Part shown: one piece after another, positions 26,064 through 35,469 of the stretch
Numbering within the stretch: the first letter of the stretch is position 1
Layout of the letters: every line of letters starts with the position of its first letter
Source of the DNA: Reinekea forsetii
Lineage (GTDB): Bacteria > Pseudomonadota > Gammaproteobacteria > Pseudomonadales > Natronospirillaceae
Reading direction: 5' to 3'
DNA length: 64,000 bases
NCBI RefSeq assembly: GCF_018860385.1
Contig: NZ_JAHKPH010000014.1
Span: forward strand, 344,487 to 408,486
Notes under the pieces: generated by a model
Databases searched by the model: none
What the model saw: only the letters and a program-made list of their open reading frames with translations
Told to the model about the DNA's origin: nothing
Translations under genes and position numbers: made by a program

Positions 26064-27053
26064 TTAATGAGATGAACGCGAAGATGGCACGACCGTTTTA
26101 GGATCACCATCGATTGCCAGCTCTAGCTCGGGCAGTAAATTATCGAGCAAATACTCCAAACTGAGTGGGCTCATAAAAGAAAATGCACCGCCTACTAATT
26201 CGCCTAAAAACACTTCTCGACCTTCTTTGTAAAAAGGCATGTGCTTTCGCAATGGCAGTGCATCTACATCGGCCAAAGCGTCTGAGGCAGATAACCAAAG
26301 CAACGCATCAACGTTTAGCAAATCGAGTTTTTCTTCACTGAAAGATGCATAGAAAGATTCACCGGCTAACTCATCGTATTGAGGTGGAATTACAAAGCCG
26401 AGCTGCTGTAATAGTTGGCTTCTTAAATCATGTGTAGCGTACACTCCCGGTTGGCCTGAATAGTAAAATGCAACGGCCGCTGTTTTACCGGTGAAGTTTG
26501 TATGGTTTTGTGCTTCTTGCTCGATGCGTGATTCAATTCTATCGACGATTTTATTGGCTTGTTCAAGTTTGCCTAAAGCTAAGCCTATACTTCGAGTTCT
26601 TTCTTGCCACGGCATTCCCCATTCAACATAGTCTCCCGACTGCGGTAATGTCGGGGCAATTTTGGATAATTTATTATAATCTTCTTGAGTCATTCCCGAT
26701 GAAATTCCGATTATTAAATCGGGGTTCAGGGCTGCAATGGCTTCAAAGTCGAGGGCATCTCTTCCTAGCACTAATGGTTTAGCATCACCGAGCTCATCAC
26801 TGGCCCATGGCCAGGTCGCAAACGGTTTATCGCCAAACCAGTCTCTAACGGCAATTGGTTGAACGCCCAGCGCTAAGATGTCGTCTTGATCACTGTAGCC
26901 AATAGACACCACTCGTTTTGCCGGCTCTTGTAGCGTTAAAGAGCCAAACTTATGGTCAATAGTTACTGGGAAATCGCCAGCGTTTACCAAGGTACTGTAT
27001 AAAGTGACCACCAGCGTTACTGTGGCCATCACCGTTAATCGTGAAAAGTTCAT
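26064..27053 (-). CDS. Periplasmic ferric-siderophore-binding protein
   Basis: A 329-aa FecB/FhuD-type protein (TroA fold). It has a signal peptide (MNFSRLTVMA to VNA about residue 25), then KRVVSIGYSDQDDILALGVQPIAV, ALNPDLIIGIS, and the TVA/AFYYSGQPGVY strand before the second lobe. It delivers an iron chelate to the FecCD-type permeases encoded upstream in the same operon. The gene order ATPase, permease, permease, binding protein, FhuF supports this. No TonB-dependent receptor is nearby, so outer-membrane uptake must be encoded elsewhere. Confidence 0.9.
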   Translation of the reverse strand: MNFSRLTVMATVTLVVTLYSTLVNAGDFPVTIDHKFGSLTLQEPAKRVVSIGYSDQDDILALGVQPIAVRDWFGDKPFATWPWASDELGDAKPLVLGRDALDFEAIAALNPDLIIGISSGMTQEDYNKLSKIAPTLPQSGDYVEWGMPWQERTRSIGLALGKLEQANKIVDRIESRIEQEAQNHTNFTGKTAAVAFYYSGQPGVYATHDLRSQLLQQLGFVIPPQYDELAGESFYASFSEEKLDLLNVDALLWLSASDALADVDALPLRKHMPFYKEGREVFLGELVGGAFSFMSPLSLEYLLDNLLPELELAIDGDPKTVVPSSRSSH

Positions 27054-27062
27054 GGTTGTTCC

Positions 27063-28094
27063 TTAAGATTTTTTTGGGTTGGTAAAAAGTAAAATAAGCA
27101 GTAGCGGGGCGCCTGCTAACGTTGAAACAATTCCAGCGGGTATTTGCACCGGTGCCCACAAAGTTCGACCTAGTAAATCAGCACCTGAAACTAACAACGC
27201 CCCCACAAGCATGCTGATAAGCAGTTGATGACGAGGAGAGCCTAGTGTTAATTTCCGTGCGATGTGCGGTGCAATCAGGCCAATAAAACCAATAGGACCA
27301 ACCACCGCTGTGGCGATAGCCGCGGCTAAAACAGCTACCAATAATTGAAATGAATGAATTGCTTTAAGTGGCACACCTAAACTTTGTGCCAGTTCATTTC
27401 CCAGTTGTTGCGCTTTTAGAAAATGAGCCAGAATCCAAGCACTGGGTAAAATGAGTAAAGTGCTGATACACAACAAACTGACATCTGAAGCGCTTACTCG
27501 ATGCAAGCTACCGCTGAGCCAAGACAAGGCCGTCATGACATTTTCTAATTGGCCATATGTTAAAAAAGTTGAGGTAAGCGCCGTTATAAAAAGCGAAAGA
27601 CCCACTCCCGTCAAAATAAACACTAAAGGCGAGGCCGATTGATTTTTACGAGTAGTTAAGGTGTAAATGAGAAACGCAGCCAAACAAGCGCCAGACATTG
27701 CCGCCCATACACGATTCCCCGCCAACTCTTGAGGGTAAAAGACAACAAACAACACTACCGCAAAAGCTGCGCCTTGCGAGACACCAACCAAAGATGGGTC
27801 GGCTAATGGGTTACGCGTTAGACCCTGCAATAAAAAGCCAGAACTCGCGAAAAGGGCACCAACAAGGAGCGCGCTGGCGAGCCTTGGTAAACGAAACTCC
27901 CACAACATTAATGTTGAGCTCGATTGCGACTGCGGGTGGAATAAGCCCTGCCATAGTTCTGCTAAACTTAGCTTGTAACTGCCAGCCAATGTCGAACCGA
28001 TAGCTACTAAAATCAATACGATCATCAACGTGCAATAGATGTGTTTATAAGATGGCTGGCTTAAGTTTATTTTAGTGAAGGTACTTTGCATCAT
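27063..28094 (-). CDS. FecCD-family ABC permease (second subunit)
   Basis: A 343-aa permease from the ATG at 28092-28094, which overlaps the stop of the preceding permease gene (ATGA). An upstream reading to 28211 is an extension inside that gene and is unlikely. About ten hydrophobic helices are visible, with family motifs LRLPRLASALLVGALFASSGFLLQ, TRNPLADPSLVGVSQGA and GPIGFIGLIAPHIARKL. It forms the importer channel for a ferric siderophore, probably as a heterodimer with the other permease. Confidence 0.92.
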   Translation of the reverse strand: MMQSTFTKINLSQPSYKHIYCTLMIVLILVAIGSTLAGSYKLSLAELWQGLFHPQSQSSSTLMLWEFRLPRLASALLVGALFASSGFLLQGLTRNPLADPSLVGVSQGAAFAVVLFVVFYPQELAGNRVWAAMSGACLAAFLIYTLTTRKNQSASPLVFILTGVGLSLFITALTSTFLTYGQLENVMTALSWLSGSLHRVSASDVSLLCISTLLILPSAWILAHFLKAQQLGNELAQSLGVPLKAIHSFQLLVAVLAAAIATAVVGPIGFIGLIAPHIARKLTLGSPRHQLLISMLVGALLVSGADLLGRTLWAPVQIPAGIVSTLAGAPLLLILLFTNPKKS

Positions 28095-29128
28095 CCAAGA
28101 CCTCGACCAAAATTTTGGCGAACCAAATAAATAAACAGTGGCGATCCAATTAGTACGGTTAACAGGCCTGTTGATAATTCGCGAGGTGCTATCAATGTTC
28201 GGGCTAAGCAATCAACGCCAATCAAATAAGCGGCACCAAGTACCGCCGAAAATGGCAGAACCCATCGATAATCAGCACCGATTAGCAATTTAACCACATG
28301 CGGAATGACCAGCCCAACAAAACCTAATGGCCCAGCTACAGCAACCGCCGCCGCAGATAGCAAAATTAAACAAACCACAATCAAGACTTTTCGTCTCGGT
28401 AAATGAGCCCCCATTGCTTGGGCGGTTTGCTCACCTAGCAGCAGCAATGTAAAAACACGTGATTGCGATAAGATACCAACCAGTGCGAGACACCATAAAG
28501 GCGCTACCCAGTATAAAGCTGGCCAAGCATTGCCCGCCAAACTACCCACCAGCCAAACGCGTAACTCATTGAAGCTTTGATCATTAAATAATTGCAGCAA
28601 AGTTATAGCCGCAGCGAGCATGGCCGAAACGATAGCGCCGCTGAGGATAAGTGCCAGCGGCGAAGCTCCACCTGGCAATTTTTTTGCAATCCACCAAACA
28701 AATGCACCCGCAACACTCGCACCTACCGCCGCTACCAGAGGAATAAAAGCCATCGCAAACCACTGCAACACACTGACAAACGCGAGCACAAAAAAAGAAG
28801 CTCCCGATAAAATCGCTAATAGGCCTGGGTCGGCTAAGGGGTTTCGAGTCATTGCTTGTAAACCCGCTCCCGTCAAAGCCAAACCGGAGCCAGCAATAAT
28901 AGCGGCCACCAATCTTGGCACGCGAAGCTCCATAATAATGATATGGTTTAAGTTAGAATCGTTGAACGAGGTTAACGCTAACATCACTTCAGTAATTGAG
29001 ACCGTTCGGGCACCCAAGGCAATATGAAGAACGGATACACAGATAAGAACGAGCAAGCTAATAACAAAGCCAACATTACGCCTTAAATTGGCTCTATAAG
29101 CAGAAGCTACTGGCAAAGAAGTGGTCAT
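28091..29128 (-). CDS. FecCD-family ABC permease (first subunit)
   Basis: A 345-aa inner-membrane protein with about ten helices. Motifs are MELRVPRLVAAIIAGSGLAL, TRNPLADPGLLAILSGASF and the cytoplasmic coupling region GPLGFVGLVIPHVVKLL, all typical of BtuC/FecCD. Its first codons overlap the ATPase gene by 4 bp, and its end overlaps the second permease by 4 bp. This indicates coupled synthesis of all transporter parts. Confidence 0.92.
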   Translation of the reverse strand: MTTSLPVASAYRANLRRNVGFVISLLVLICVSVLHIALGARTVSITEVMLALTSFNDSNLNHIIIMELRVPRLVAAIIAGSGLALTGAGLQAMTRNPLADPGLLAILSGASFFVLAFVSVLQWFAMAFIPLVAAVGASVAGAFVWWIAKKLPGGASPLALILSGAIVSAMLAAAITLLQLFNDQSFNELRVWLVGSLAGNAWPALYWVAPLWCLALVGILSQSRVFTLLLLGEQTAQAMGAHLPRRKVLIVVCLILLSAAAVAVAGPLGFVGLVIPHVVKLLIGADYRWVLPFSAVLGAAYLIGVDCLARTLIAPRELSTGLLTVLIGSPLFIYLVRQNFGRGLG

Positions 29129-29940
29129 GACCCTACCAACGCCAGCTCAGCAGAGTACGAATTAATTTTAGGAATACAGAAAGGCTTTCCGGAATGAGCG
29201 TCGGTAACAACCTGTGCCTCTAAATCAAACACCAAGCTCAAATTGGCCTCTGTAAAAACTTGTTTAACGCACCCCTGTGCCTGTACTTGACCATCTTTCA
29301 TCATTACAAGTTTATCGGCGAAGGCCGCGGCCAAATTGAGCTCGTGCATGACTATGCCGATGGCGTATTGTTTGTTTTTTGCTAGCTGTTGTAACAGTTG
29401 TAATAATTCAACTTGAACTTTTAAATCTAGATAAGAGGTAGGCTCGTCTAACAGCAGAACGTCCGTATCTTGAGCCAACACCATGGCGATCCAGCATCGT
29501 TGTCGTTGCCCACCCGACAACTGATCTATCGGGCTATTCGCAAATTCACTGACTTGCGCCAAATTCATAGCGTCTTCTATGCAATAAGCATCTTTTTTAT
29601 TGCCACTCAACAAGCCTTGGTAGGGGAAACGCCCCAGACTAACGAGCTCCTTAACAGTGAGTTCTTCTGGCGCAAGTGGATGCTGAGGCAAGACCCCTAG
29701 TTGCTGTGCCAGTTGTTTGGTTGGCCATTCTTTAATGCGCTTACTATTAAGCAGCACCGAACCGCAAGACAAAGCCAGTCTGTTAGACAATGCTTTAAGC
29801 AACGTAGACTTACCGCAACCATTAGGTCCGATTAGGATAGTCAGTTCACCTGAGTTAAGTTGTAAATCAACATTTTTTAGAATCGGTAACGTATAACCAG
29901 CACTGATATGGCGGCATTCTAGAGGGGCAGTAAAATTCAT
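29125..29940 (-). CDS. Ferric-siderophore ABC transporter ATP-binding protein
   Basis: A 271-aa FepC/FhuC-type ATPase and first gene of the operon. Walker A is IGPNGCGKSTLLKAL (about residues 37-51), signature motif LSGGQRQRCWIAMVLAQ, Walker B VLLLDEPTSYLDL and the H-loop in GIVMHELNLAA. It powers import through the two FecCD permeases encoded downstream. A Fur box lies 31-50 bp upstream, so the whole operon is probably repressed when iron is sufficient. Confidence 0.94.
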   Translation of the reverse strand: MNFTAPLECRHISAGYTLPILKNVDLQLNSGELTILIGPNGCGKSTLLKALSNRLALSCGSVLLNSKRIKEWPTKQLAQQLGVLPQHPLAPEELTVKELVSLGRFPYQGLLSGNKKDAYCIEDAMNLAQVSEFANSPIDQLSGGQRQRCWIAMVLAQDTDVLLLDEPTSYLDLKVQVELLQLLQQLAKNKQYAIGIVMHELNLAAAFADKLVMMKDGQVQAQGCVKQVFTEANLSLVFDLEAQVVTDAHSGKPFCIPKINSYSAELALVGS

Positions 29941-29970
29941 CTGTGCTCATCAATTTAGATTTAAACAAAT

Positions 29971-29990
29971 AGTAATGAGAACCATTATCA
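29971..29990. promoter_or_regulatory. Fur box of the siderophore transporter operon
   Basis: AGTAATGAGAACCATTATCA matches the Fur consensus (AATGAGAATCATTAT type) at nearly every position. It stands in the divergent region between the ABC operon and the SahR-like regulator gene, 31 bp before the ATPase start. Confidence 0.8.
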
Positions 29991-30038
29991 AATGCAAATA
30001 AAAACCATCACCTTGCCATAGCAGCATCAAACCAAACC

Positions 30039-30060
30039 TATATCAAAATATATTGATATA
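30039..30060. promoter_or_regulatory. Operator-like palindrome before sahR-metK
   Basis: Arms TATATCAA (30039-30046) and TTGATATA (30053-30060) form a perfect 8-6-8 inverted repeat that overlaps a possible -10 (TATAGT, 30057-30062) for the rightward genes. It is the likely autoregulatory site of the ArsR-type SahR regulator. I did not find the same palindrome in front of ahcY or metF. Confidence 0.6.
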
Positions 30061-30100
30061 GTTCTTGCAATTCTTCAATGCGCTGCTATCGTTCCCCGTT

Positions 30101-31033
30101 ATGAACATAAATGACATTTCAGGCTTCTTTAAAGCCATTTCAGACCCTACTCGTCTGGCTATATTGCAGATTCTTGGTTCAGGTGCGTACGGCGTACTGG
30201 AACTGTGCGACATGCTCGATGTAAAACAATCTGGAATGAGCCATCACTTAAAAGTGCTCAGTACGGCCGGCTGGGTAGAGAAAAGACGTGAAGGAAATAC
30301 CATTTTTTATCGTCGAGCGTTGGGAGATGCACTGAGCATACAACAGCAAATATTTCGTGAGCTCGATCTACATCCAATTGATGAAGCCGTGCGTATACAA
30401 CAACAGCAAATCCGATCTGAGCGTTTAAATTCTGCTCGGCAGTTTTTTGTTGAACATGTTGATGAGTTCGAATTGCATCAAGAACGCATCGTTTTATTTG
30501 AACATTACGGTCCTGAAGCCTTGCAATTGTTAGACAGCTTAGACCGACCAAAACAACAAAATGTATTAGAAGTAGGCCCCGGCAAAGGCGAGTTTTTACG
30601 CGCCTTGGCTGAACGTTTTGATGACGTCACGGGCATCGATATTTCTCCCGTAATGCTTGATCAAGCAAAAGCTCAAGTGGGCGAATATAACAACGTGAAA
30701 TTTATAGAAGGTAGTACCGAGTTTTTGGCCGAGCAAAACCAACAATTCGATATCATCATCTACAATATGGTTCTGCACCACGTACCCACACCTGAAGGCG
30801 AAATAGCGCAATGTGCGCAACTGTTGCGAACAGGTGGTTTGCTCATCGTGACCGATCTGTGCCACCACGATCAAGAGTGGGCAAGAGAACAGTGTGGGGA
30901 TCAATGGCTGGGATTTGAACCAGAAGAATTACACCAGTGGGCCAATAAACATGGATTCGCCCACAATCAAAGCCGATTTTTAGCCTTGCGTAACGGGTTT
31001 CAAGTGCAAACCCAAGTGTATAGCAACGCATAA
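30101..31033 (+). CDS. sahR: SahR-like ArsR-family regulator with SAM-methyltransferase domain
   Basis: A 310-aa protein (ATG 30101; a TTG at 30065 is possible, and neither has a good ribosome site). The N-terminal winged helix is ArsR type: ISDPTRLAILQIL, then ELCDMLDVKQSGMSHHLKVL. The C-terminal part is a class I SAM-methyltransferase fold with LEVGPGKGEFLRAL and DIIIYNMVLHHVPTP. Regulators of this two-domain build (SahR) sense S-adenosylhomocysteine and control the methionine cycle in Proteobacteria. The context fits exactly: metK follows after 25 bp, then ahcY and metF. The palindrome just upstream is its probable site. Ligand and targets are inferred from family and neighbours. Confidence 0.85.
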   Translation: MNINDISGFFKAISDPTRLAILQILGSGAYGVLELCDMLDVKQSGMSHHLKVLSTAGWVEKRREGNTIFYRRALGDALSIQQQIFRELDLHPIDEAVRIQQQQIRSERLNSARQFFVEHVDEFELHQERIVLFEHYGPEALQLLDSLDRPKQQNVLEVGPGKGEFLRALAERFDDVTGIDISPVMLDQAKAQVGEYNNVKFIEGSTEFLAEQNQQFDIIIYNMVLHHVPTPEGEIAQCAQLLRTGGLLIVTDLCHHDQEWAREQCGDQWLGFEPEELHQWANKHGFAHNQSRFLALRNGFQVQTQVYSNA

Positions 31034-31058
31034 CAGATTAGATAAAGAGGACCCTTAA

Positions 31059-32207
31059 ATGAGCGAATACAGTGTTTTTACTTCTGAAAGTGTTTCAGAA
31101 GGCCACCCAGATAAAATGGCCGATCAAATATCCGATGCGGTATTGGATGCCATCATTAAAGAAGACCCACATGCACGCGTGGCCGTTGAAACCTTAGTAA
31201 AAACCGGCATGGCAATAGTCGCAGGTGAAGTTCGAACCTCAACATATGTAGATTTAGAAGACATTGTCCGCGATGTTATTTTAGACATAGGCTATGACAG
31301 CTCAGATGTTGGTTTCGATGGTAAATCTTGTGCCGTTTTAAACGCCATTGGCAAGCAGTCGAGCGATATCGCCGTGGGTGTAGACGAAGCCGAAGATAAA
31401 GACTTAGGCGCCGGCGACCAAGGCTTAATGTTTGGCTATGCAACGAATGAAACCGACACCCTAATGCCAGCGCCTATTTACTACTCTCACCGATTAGTAG
31501 AACAGCAAGCAAAGCTTCGTAAAAACGGCAAGCTTGGCTGGTTGCGCCCCGATGCAAAATCACAGGTCACCTTACGTTACGAAAACGGCAAGCCAGTTGC
31601 TGTTGATGCCGTTGTTCTTTCAACCCAGCACAACCCTGACATCAGCCTAGATGATTTGCGCGAAGCCGTGCGTGAAGAAATTATTAAAGAAGTGTTACCG
31701 GCCGAGTGGTTACACGCTGATACTCAATACCACATCAACCCAACGGGGATTTTTGTCATCGGTGGTCCAGTAGGCGATTGTGGCTTAACCGGTCGTAAAA
31801 TTATCGTCGATACTTACGGCGGCATGGCACGACACGGTGGTGGTGCATTCTCAGGAAAAGACCCTTCTAAAGTAGACCGTTCAGCGGCTTACGCAGGTCG
31901 TTATGTGGCTAAAAATATTGTAGCTGCTGGCCTAGCCGACCGTTGTGAAATTCAGGTGTCTTACGCCATTGGTGTGGCAGAGCCAACATCTATTTCAATT
32001 AATACCTTTGGCACCCATAAAATTTCAGAGCAGGTAATCGCGCAACTTGTTCGTGAAAACTTTGATCTGCGCCCACGCGGCATTATTGAAATGCTCGACC
32101 TTCGCAAACCAATTTACCAGCCAACCGCGGCTTACGGTCACTTTGGTCGTGAAGGCTTTAGTTGGGAGAATTTGGATAAAGTTGAGGTTTTGAAGAGCGC
32201 TTTGTAG
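31059..32207 (+). CDS. metK: S-adenosylmethionine synthetase
   Basis: A 382-aa cytoplasmic enzyme making SAM from methionine and ATP. Length is typical (384 in E. coli). Motifs visible are [20 protein letters not shown] at the N-terminus, the active-site hexapeptide GAGDQG and the P-loop-like [20 protein letters not shown]. The ribosome site AAAGAGG precedes the ATG. It is 25 bp after sahR and most likely co-transcribed. A ~194-bp repeat element begins 10 bp after its stop. Confidence 0.98.
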   Translation: MSEYSVFTSESVSEGHPDKMADQISDAVLDAIIKEDPHARVAVETLVKTGMAIVAGEVRTSTYVDLEDIVRDVILDIGYDSSDVGFDGKSCAVLNAIGKQSSDIAVGVDEAEDKDLGAGDQGLMFGYATNETDTLMPAPIYYSHRLVEQQAKLRKNGKLGWLRPDAKSQVTLRYENGKPVAVDAVVLSTQHNPDISLDDLREAVREEIIKEVLPAEWLHADTQYHINPTGIFVIGGPVGDCGLTGRKIIVDTYGGMARHGGGAFSGKDPSKVDRSAAYAGRYVAKNIVAAGLADRCEIQVSYAIGVAEPTSISINTFGTHKISEQVIAQLVRENFDLRPRGIIEMLDLRKPIYQPTAAYGHFGREGFSWENLDKVEVLKSAL

Positions 32208-32631
32208 GTGTTAGAAAAAGCTGCAAGTTTTTAGCTGCTAGCTGCTAGTAAGTTCAAAAGAAGGGGCTTGCGGTAAACAGTTAGTATCAGGTGCTTGCTG
32301 GGCGAGGGTGTAAATTTAAAAGTGAATGACTGTTTGAGCATAGCGAGTTGTTATGAACGGCCTAAATTTATATCGGAGCGCAGGGCAAGCATCGTGGCAC
32401 TGTAGGAAGAGAAGCTGCAAGTTTTTAGCTGCAAGCTGCAAGTAAGTTCGAAAGAAGGGGCTTGCGGTAAACCGTTCGTATCAGATGCTTGCTGGGCGAG
32501 CATCGTGGCTTTGAGCATAGGTATGCTGCAATTTGGTTGTATCTAGCAGTTTGAAGCTTGAAACAGAATTTTAAAAAATGGCTGGATCAGATCGTCCTGA
32601 TGCACCTACTGAAAATAGAGGATTACAACAT
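32208..32631. other. Non-coding gap metK-ahcY holding repeats
   Basis: It is filled almost fully by repeat units (32218-32566). The last ~65 bp before ahcY contain a small hairpin ATCAG-ATCGTC-CTGAT and the ahcY ribosome site. I looked for an SAH riboswitch, the usual ahcY leader in several Proteobacteria, and did not find its conserved sequence. Confidence 0.6.
32218..32566. repeat. Repeat cassette A: one full and one shortened ~194-bp unit
   Basis: Unit 1 (32218-32411) and shortened unit 2 (32412 to about 32512) both begin AAGCTGCAAGTTTTTAGCTG and share TTGCGGTAAAC and TGCTTGCTGGGCGAG. Unit 2 lacks the middle section. The cassette ends with CTAGCAGTTTGAAGCTTG, an inverted relative of its start, giving it terminal inverted repeats. 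Within unit 1, GGTGTAAATTTA and TAAATTTATATC can pair into a hairpin. Closely related units follow ahcY. Confidence 0.8.
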
Positions 32632-34014
32632 ATGTCAACATTTACCGATTATAAAGTGGCCGATATTTCTTTAGCTGATTGGGGCCGAAAAGAAATCGCC
32701 ATTGCCGAAAGTGAAATGCCAGCCCTGATGGCCCTGCGTAAAAAGTACCGTGCAGAGCAACCTTTAGCGGGTGCAAAAATTATGGGTTGTATCCACATGA
32801 CAATCCAAACTGCAGTATTAATTGAAACCCTTATAGACCTCGGTGCCGATGTTCGTTGGTCTTCTTGTAATATTTTCTCAACGCAAGATCACGCAGCCGC
32901 CGCCATTGCTGCAGCCAACATTCCAGTATTTGCTTGGAAAGGCGAAACCGAAGAAGAATTTTTGTGGTGCATCGAGCAAACCATTCTGGCTGAAAAAGAT
33001 GGTACCGATGTTTGGGATGCCAACATCATATTAGACGATGGCGGCGACTTAACTGAAATGGTGCACAACAAATACCCACATTTGTTAGATAACATACACG
33101 GCATTTCAGAAGAAACCACCACCGGCGTTCATCGCTTGCTAGAAATGTTAGAAAAAGGCGAACTGAAAGTTCCCGCCATTAACGTCAACGATGCCGTTAC
33201 AAAATCTAAAAACGACAACAAATACGGTTGCCGTCACTCACTAAACGATGCCATAAAACGCGGTACCGACCACCTACTGGCCGGTAAAAAAGCCCTTGTT
33301 ATTGGCTACGGCGACGTTGGTAAAGGTTCAGCCGCCTCATTACGCCAAGAAGGCATGATTGTAAAAGTTACTGAAATTGATCCAATCTGCGCCATGCAAG
33401 CCTGCATGGACGGCTTCGAAGTGGTTTCGCCATACAACAACGGTCAAAACGACGGAACAGCAAGCAGCATCAACACCCAACTGTTAGAAAATACCGACCT
33501 TATAGTCACTACAACTGGTAACACAAATGTCTGTGACAAGCACATGCTCGCTGCCGTTAAAAAAGGTGCAGTAGTGTGCAACATCGGTCACTTCGACAAC
33601 GAAATCGATACCGCATTCATGCGCAAAAACTGGAAGTGGGAAGAAGTTAAACCACAGGTTCACCAAGTGTATCGAAGTGACGCCAAGGATGATTTCATCA
33701 TCTTATTATCCGAAGGCCGCTTAGTAAACTTAGGTAACGCCACCGGCCACCCAAGCCGAATCATGGATGGCTCATTTGCCAACCAAGTACTGGCTCAGAT
33801 GTATTTGTATGAGCAAAAATTTGCCGACTTACCCGCCGAAGAAAAAGCAAAAAATTTGTACGTTAAAATTTTGCCAAAGAAACTAGACGAAGAAGTTGCA
33901 GCGGAAATGGTTAAAGGATTTGGAGGCGTTATAACCACGCTAACCGCCGATCAGGCGAACTACATTAACGTGCCGGTTGAAGGTCCGTTTAAGCCTGATG
34001 ATTATAAGTATTAG
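32632..34014 (+). CDS. ahcY: Adenosylhomocysteinase
   Basis: A 460-aa NAD-dependent enzyme that splits S-adenosylhomocysteine into homocysteine and adenosine. Start ATG 32632 ([18 protein letters not shown]) has AGAGGA before it; an upstream ATG at 32578 adds a non-conserved tail. Motifs: [37 protein letters not shown]-binding [10 protein letters not shown] and C-terminal FKPDDYKY. It is flanked on both sides by related repeat cassettes, which is unusual inside a pathway cluster. Together with metK and metF it completes the SAM recycling path, apart from a methionine synthase that is not in the window. Confidence 0.97.
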   Translation: MSTFTDYKVADISLADWGRKEIAIAESEMPALMALRKKYRAEQPLAGAKIMGCIHMTIQTAVLIETLIDLGADVRWSSCNIFSTQDHAAAAIAAANIPVFAWKGETEEEFLWCIEQTILAEKDGTDVWDANIILDDGGDLTEMVHNKYPHLLDNIHGISEETTTGVHRLLEMLEKGELKVPAINVNDAVTKSKNDNKYGCRHSLNDAIKRGTDHLLAGKKALVIGYGDVGKGSAASLRQEGMIVKVTEIDPICAMQACMDGFEVVSPYNNGQNDGTASSINTQLLENTDLIVTTTGNTNVCDKHMLAAVKKGAVVCNIGHFDNEIDTAFMRKNWKWEEVKPQVHQVYRSDAKDDFIILLSEGRLVNLGNATGHPSRIMDGSFANQVLAQMYLYEQKFADLPAEEKAKNLYVKILPKKLDEEVAAEMVKGFGGVITTLTADQANYINVPVEGPFKPDDYKY

Positions 34015-34545
34015 GAGAAGCTGCAAGTTTTTAGCTGCTAGCTGCAAGTAAGTTCAAAAGAATGAGATTGTGGTAAACCGTTCGTATCAGATATTTGCTG
34101 GGCGAGGGTGTAAATTTAAAAGTGAATGACTGTTTGAGCGTAGCGAGTTGTTATAAACGGCTTAAATTTATACCGGAGTGCAGAGCCAGTATCGTGGCGC
34201 TGTAGGAAAAGAAGCTGCAAGTTTTTAGCTGCTAGCTACAAGTAAGTTCAAAAGAAGCAGCTTGCGGAAAACAGTTAATATCAGATGCTTGCTGGGCGAG
34301 GGTGTAAATTTAAAAGTGAATGACTGTCTGAGCGAAGCGAGTTGTTATGAACGGCTTAAATTAATACCGGTGTCCAAAGGCTAGCATCGTGGCGTTTAGT
34401 ATAGGAATGCTGCAAATTGGTTGTTACTAGCAGCTCGAAGCCCGCAGCTTAAAACCGTTTTTAAAAAGAAAGAAAGTCAAAATCAAATTACAGCGTTATT
34501 TAGATCTTCTTAAGAAGGCGTTAATGCTCTAAAAACCAAAGGAAA
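34015..34545. other. Non-coding gap ahcY-metF holding repeats
   Basis: It is occupied by repeat cassette B (34018-34455). The remaining ~90 bp before metF contain the self-complementary CTTCTTAAGAAG (34507-34518), which could act as a small hairpin or operator, and the metF ribosome site AAAGGAAA. No ORF is credible. Confidence 0.6.
34018..34455. repeat. Repeat cassette B: two ~194-bp units
   Basis: Units 34018-34211 and 34212 to about 34400 are head-to-tail copies of the unit found before ahcY. They begin only 3 bp after the ahcY stop. The first unit has the same 194-bp length as unit 1 of cassette A. Inside each, GGTGTAAATTTAA pairs with TTAAATTTATACC (one G-T pair; one change in the second unit) across a ~40-nt loop. 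The cassette ends CTAGCAGCTCGAAGCCCGCAG, inverted relative to its start. Confidence 0.85.
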
Positions 34546-34551
34546 ATGAAA

Positions 34552-35391
34552 ATGAACACTGTCGTTCCTGTAAGCTTTGAGTTTTTCCCGCCTAAGACTG
34601 AAGCGGGCTATGAAAAACTTTTAAAAGCACACGACGAATTGAAAGCGGCTAACCCTGAGTTTTTCAGTGTTACATACGGTGCAGGCGGCTCAACTCAAGA
34701 GCGAACCATTAACACTGTGATCGAACTGAACCAGCGTGGCGTCTCTGCGGCCCCTCATTTATCGTGCATTGGTTCTGAGAAAGAAACGGTTAAAGCTTTG
34801 CTAGAGAAATACCAGGCGGCAGGCATTAATCGCATCGTGGCACTGCGAGGTGACTTACCCAGCGGCATGGTCGGCACTGGTGGTGATTTTAGCCATGCTT
34901 CAGATTTAGTACGGTATGTGCGAGAAACTTTTGGCGACGCATTTAATATTGAAGTAGCCGCCTACCCAGAAATGCACCCTCAGGCCGAAAATTTAGATAA
35001 AGACATCGACTTCTTTGTCGCCAAAGCAAATGCAGGAGCCGATAGCGCAATAACCCAGTATTTTTATAACGCCAACGCCTACAAGCATTTTGTAGATGAA
35101 GTAAGAAAGCGAGGATGCAACATACCGATTGTGCCCGGCATTATGCCAATTACAAACTACAGTGCCCTAGCTCGATTCTCAGACGCGTGTGGTGCCGATA
35201 TTCCTCGCTGGATGCGACTGGCCTTACAAACTTGCGGAGACGATACCAAGAGAATCCAATCCATTGGTTTGAACTTTGTCGTCGATCTGTGCAAAGAACT
35301 GATCGCCGCAGGTGCACCAAAGCTGCACTTTTACAGCATGAATCAATCAGCGCCATCGCTGGCCATTTTGGAGCAACTGCAGAATAACTAA
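34552..35391 (+). CDS. metF: Methylenetetrahydrofolate reductase
   Basis: A flavoenzyme of about 279-281 aa that reduces 5,10-methylene-THF to 5-methyl-THF for methionine synthesis. Signatures are VSFEFFPPKTEAGYEKL at the N-terminus, FFSVTYGAGGSTQERT, IVALRGDLP and ITQYFYNANAYKHF. Length matches bacterial MetF (about 290). Either the ATG at 34546 or the one at 34552 may be used; AAAGGAAA fits the second with better spacing. It belongs functionally to the sahR-metK-ahcY cluster. Confidence 0.96.
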   Translation: MNTVVPVSFEFFPPKTEAGYEKLLKAHDELKAANPEFFSVTYGAGGSTQERTINTVIELNQRGVSAAPHLSCIGSEKETVKALLEKYQAAGINRIVALRGDLPSGMVGTGGDFSHASDLVRYVRETFGDAFNIEVAAYPEMHPQAENLDKDIDFFVAKANAGADSAITQYFYNANAYKHFVDEVRKRGCNIPIVPGIMPITNYSALARFSDACGADIPRWMRLALQTCGDDTKRIQSIGLNFVVDLCKELIAAGAPKLHFYSMNQSAPSLAILEQLQNN

Positions 35392-35469
35392 ATGGCAACT
35401 GTGTCTGCTCACTTGCAAATGTGAGTGAGCAGCGCAAGAATACTCACTTAAACTGTAAAGAATAATACC

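Noticed and set aside
28095-28211. N-terminal extension of the second FecCD permease
   Set aside because: The extra 39 codons lie inside the upstream permease gene; the ATG at 28094 overlaps its stop as ATGA and gives a normal N-terminus.
32567-32631. SAH riboswitch in the ahcY leader
   Set aside because: The conserved SAH-riboswitch core was not found; only a 5-bp hairpin is present. Control by the SahR-like protein explains the cluster better.
32218-34455. CRISPR array or toxin-antitoxin repeat
   Set aside because: Units are ~194 bp, head-to-tail with no variable spacers, and no cas genes are near. They fit a dispersed repeat instead.
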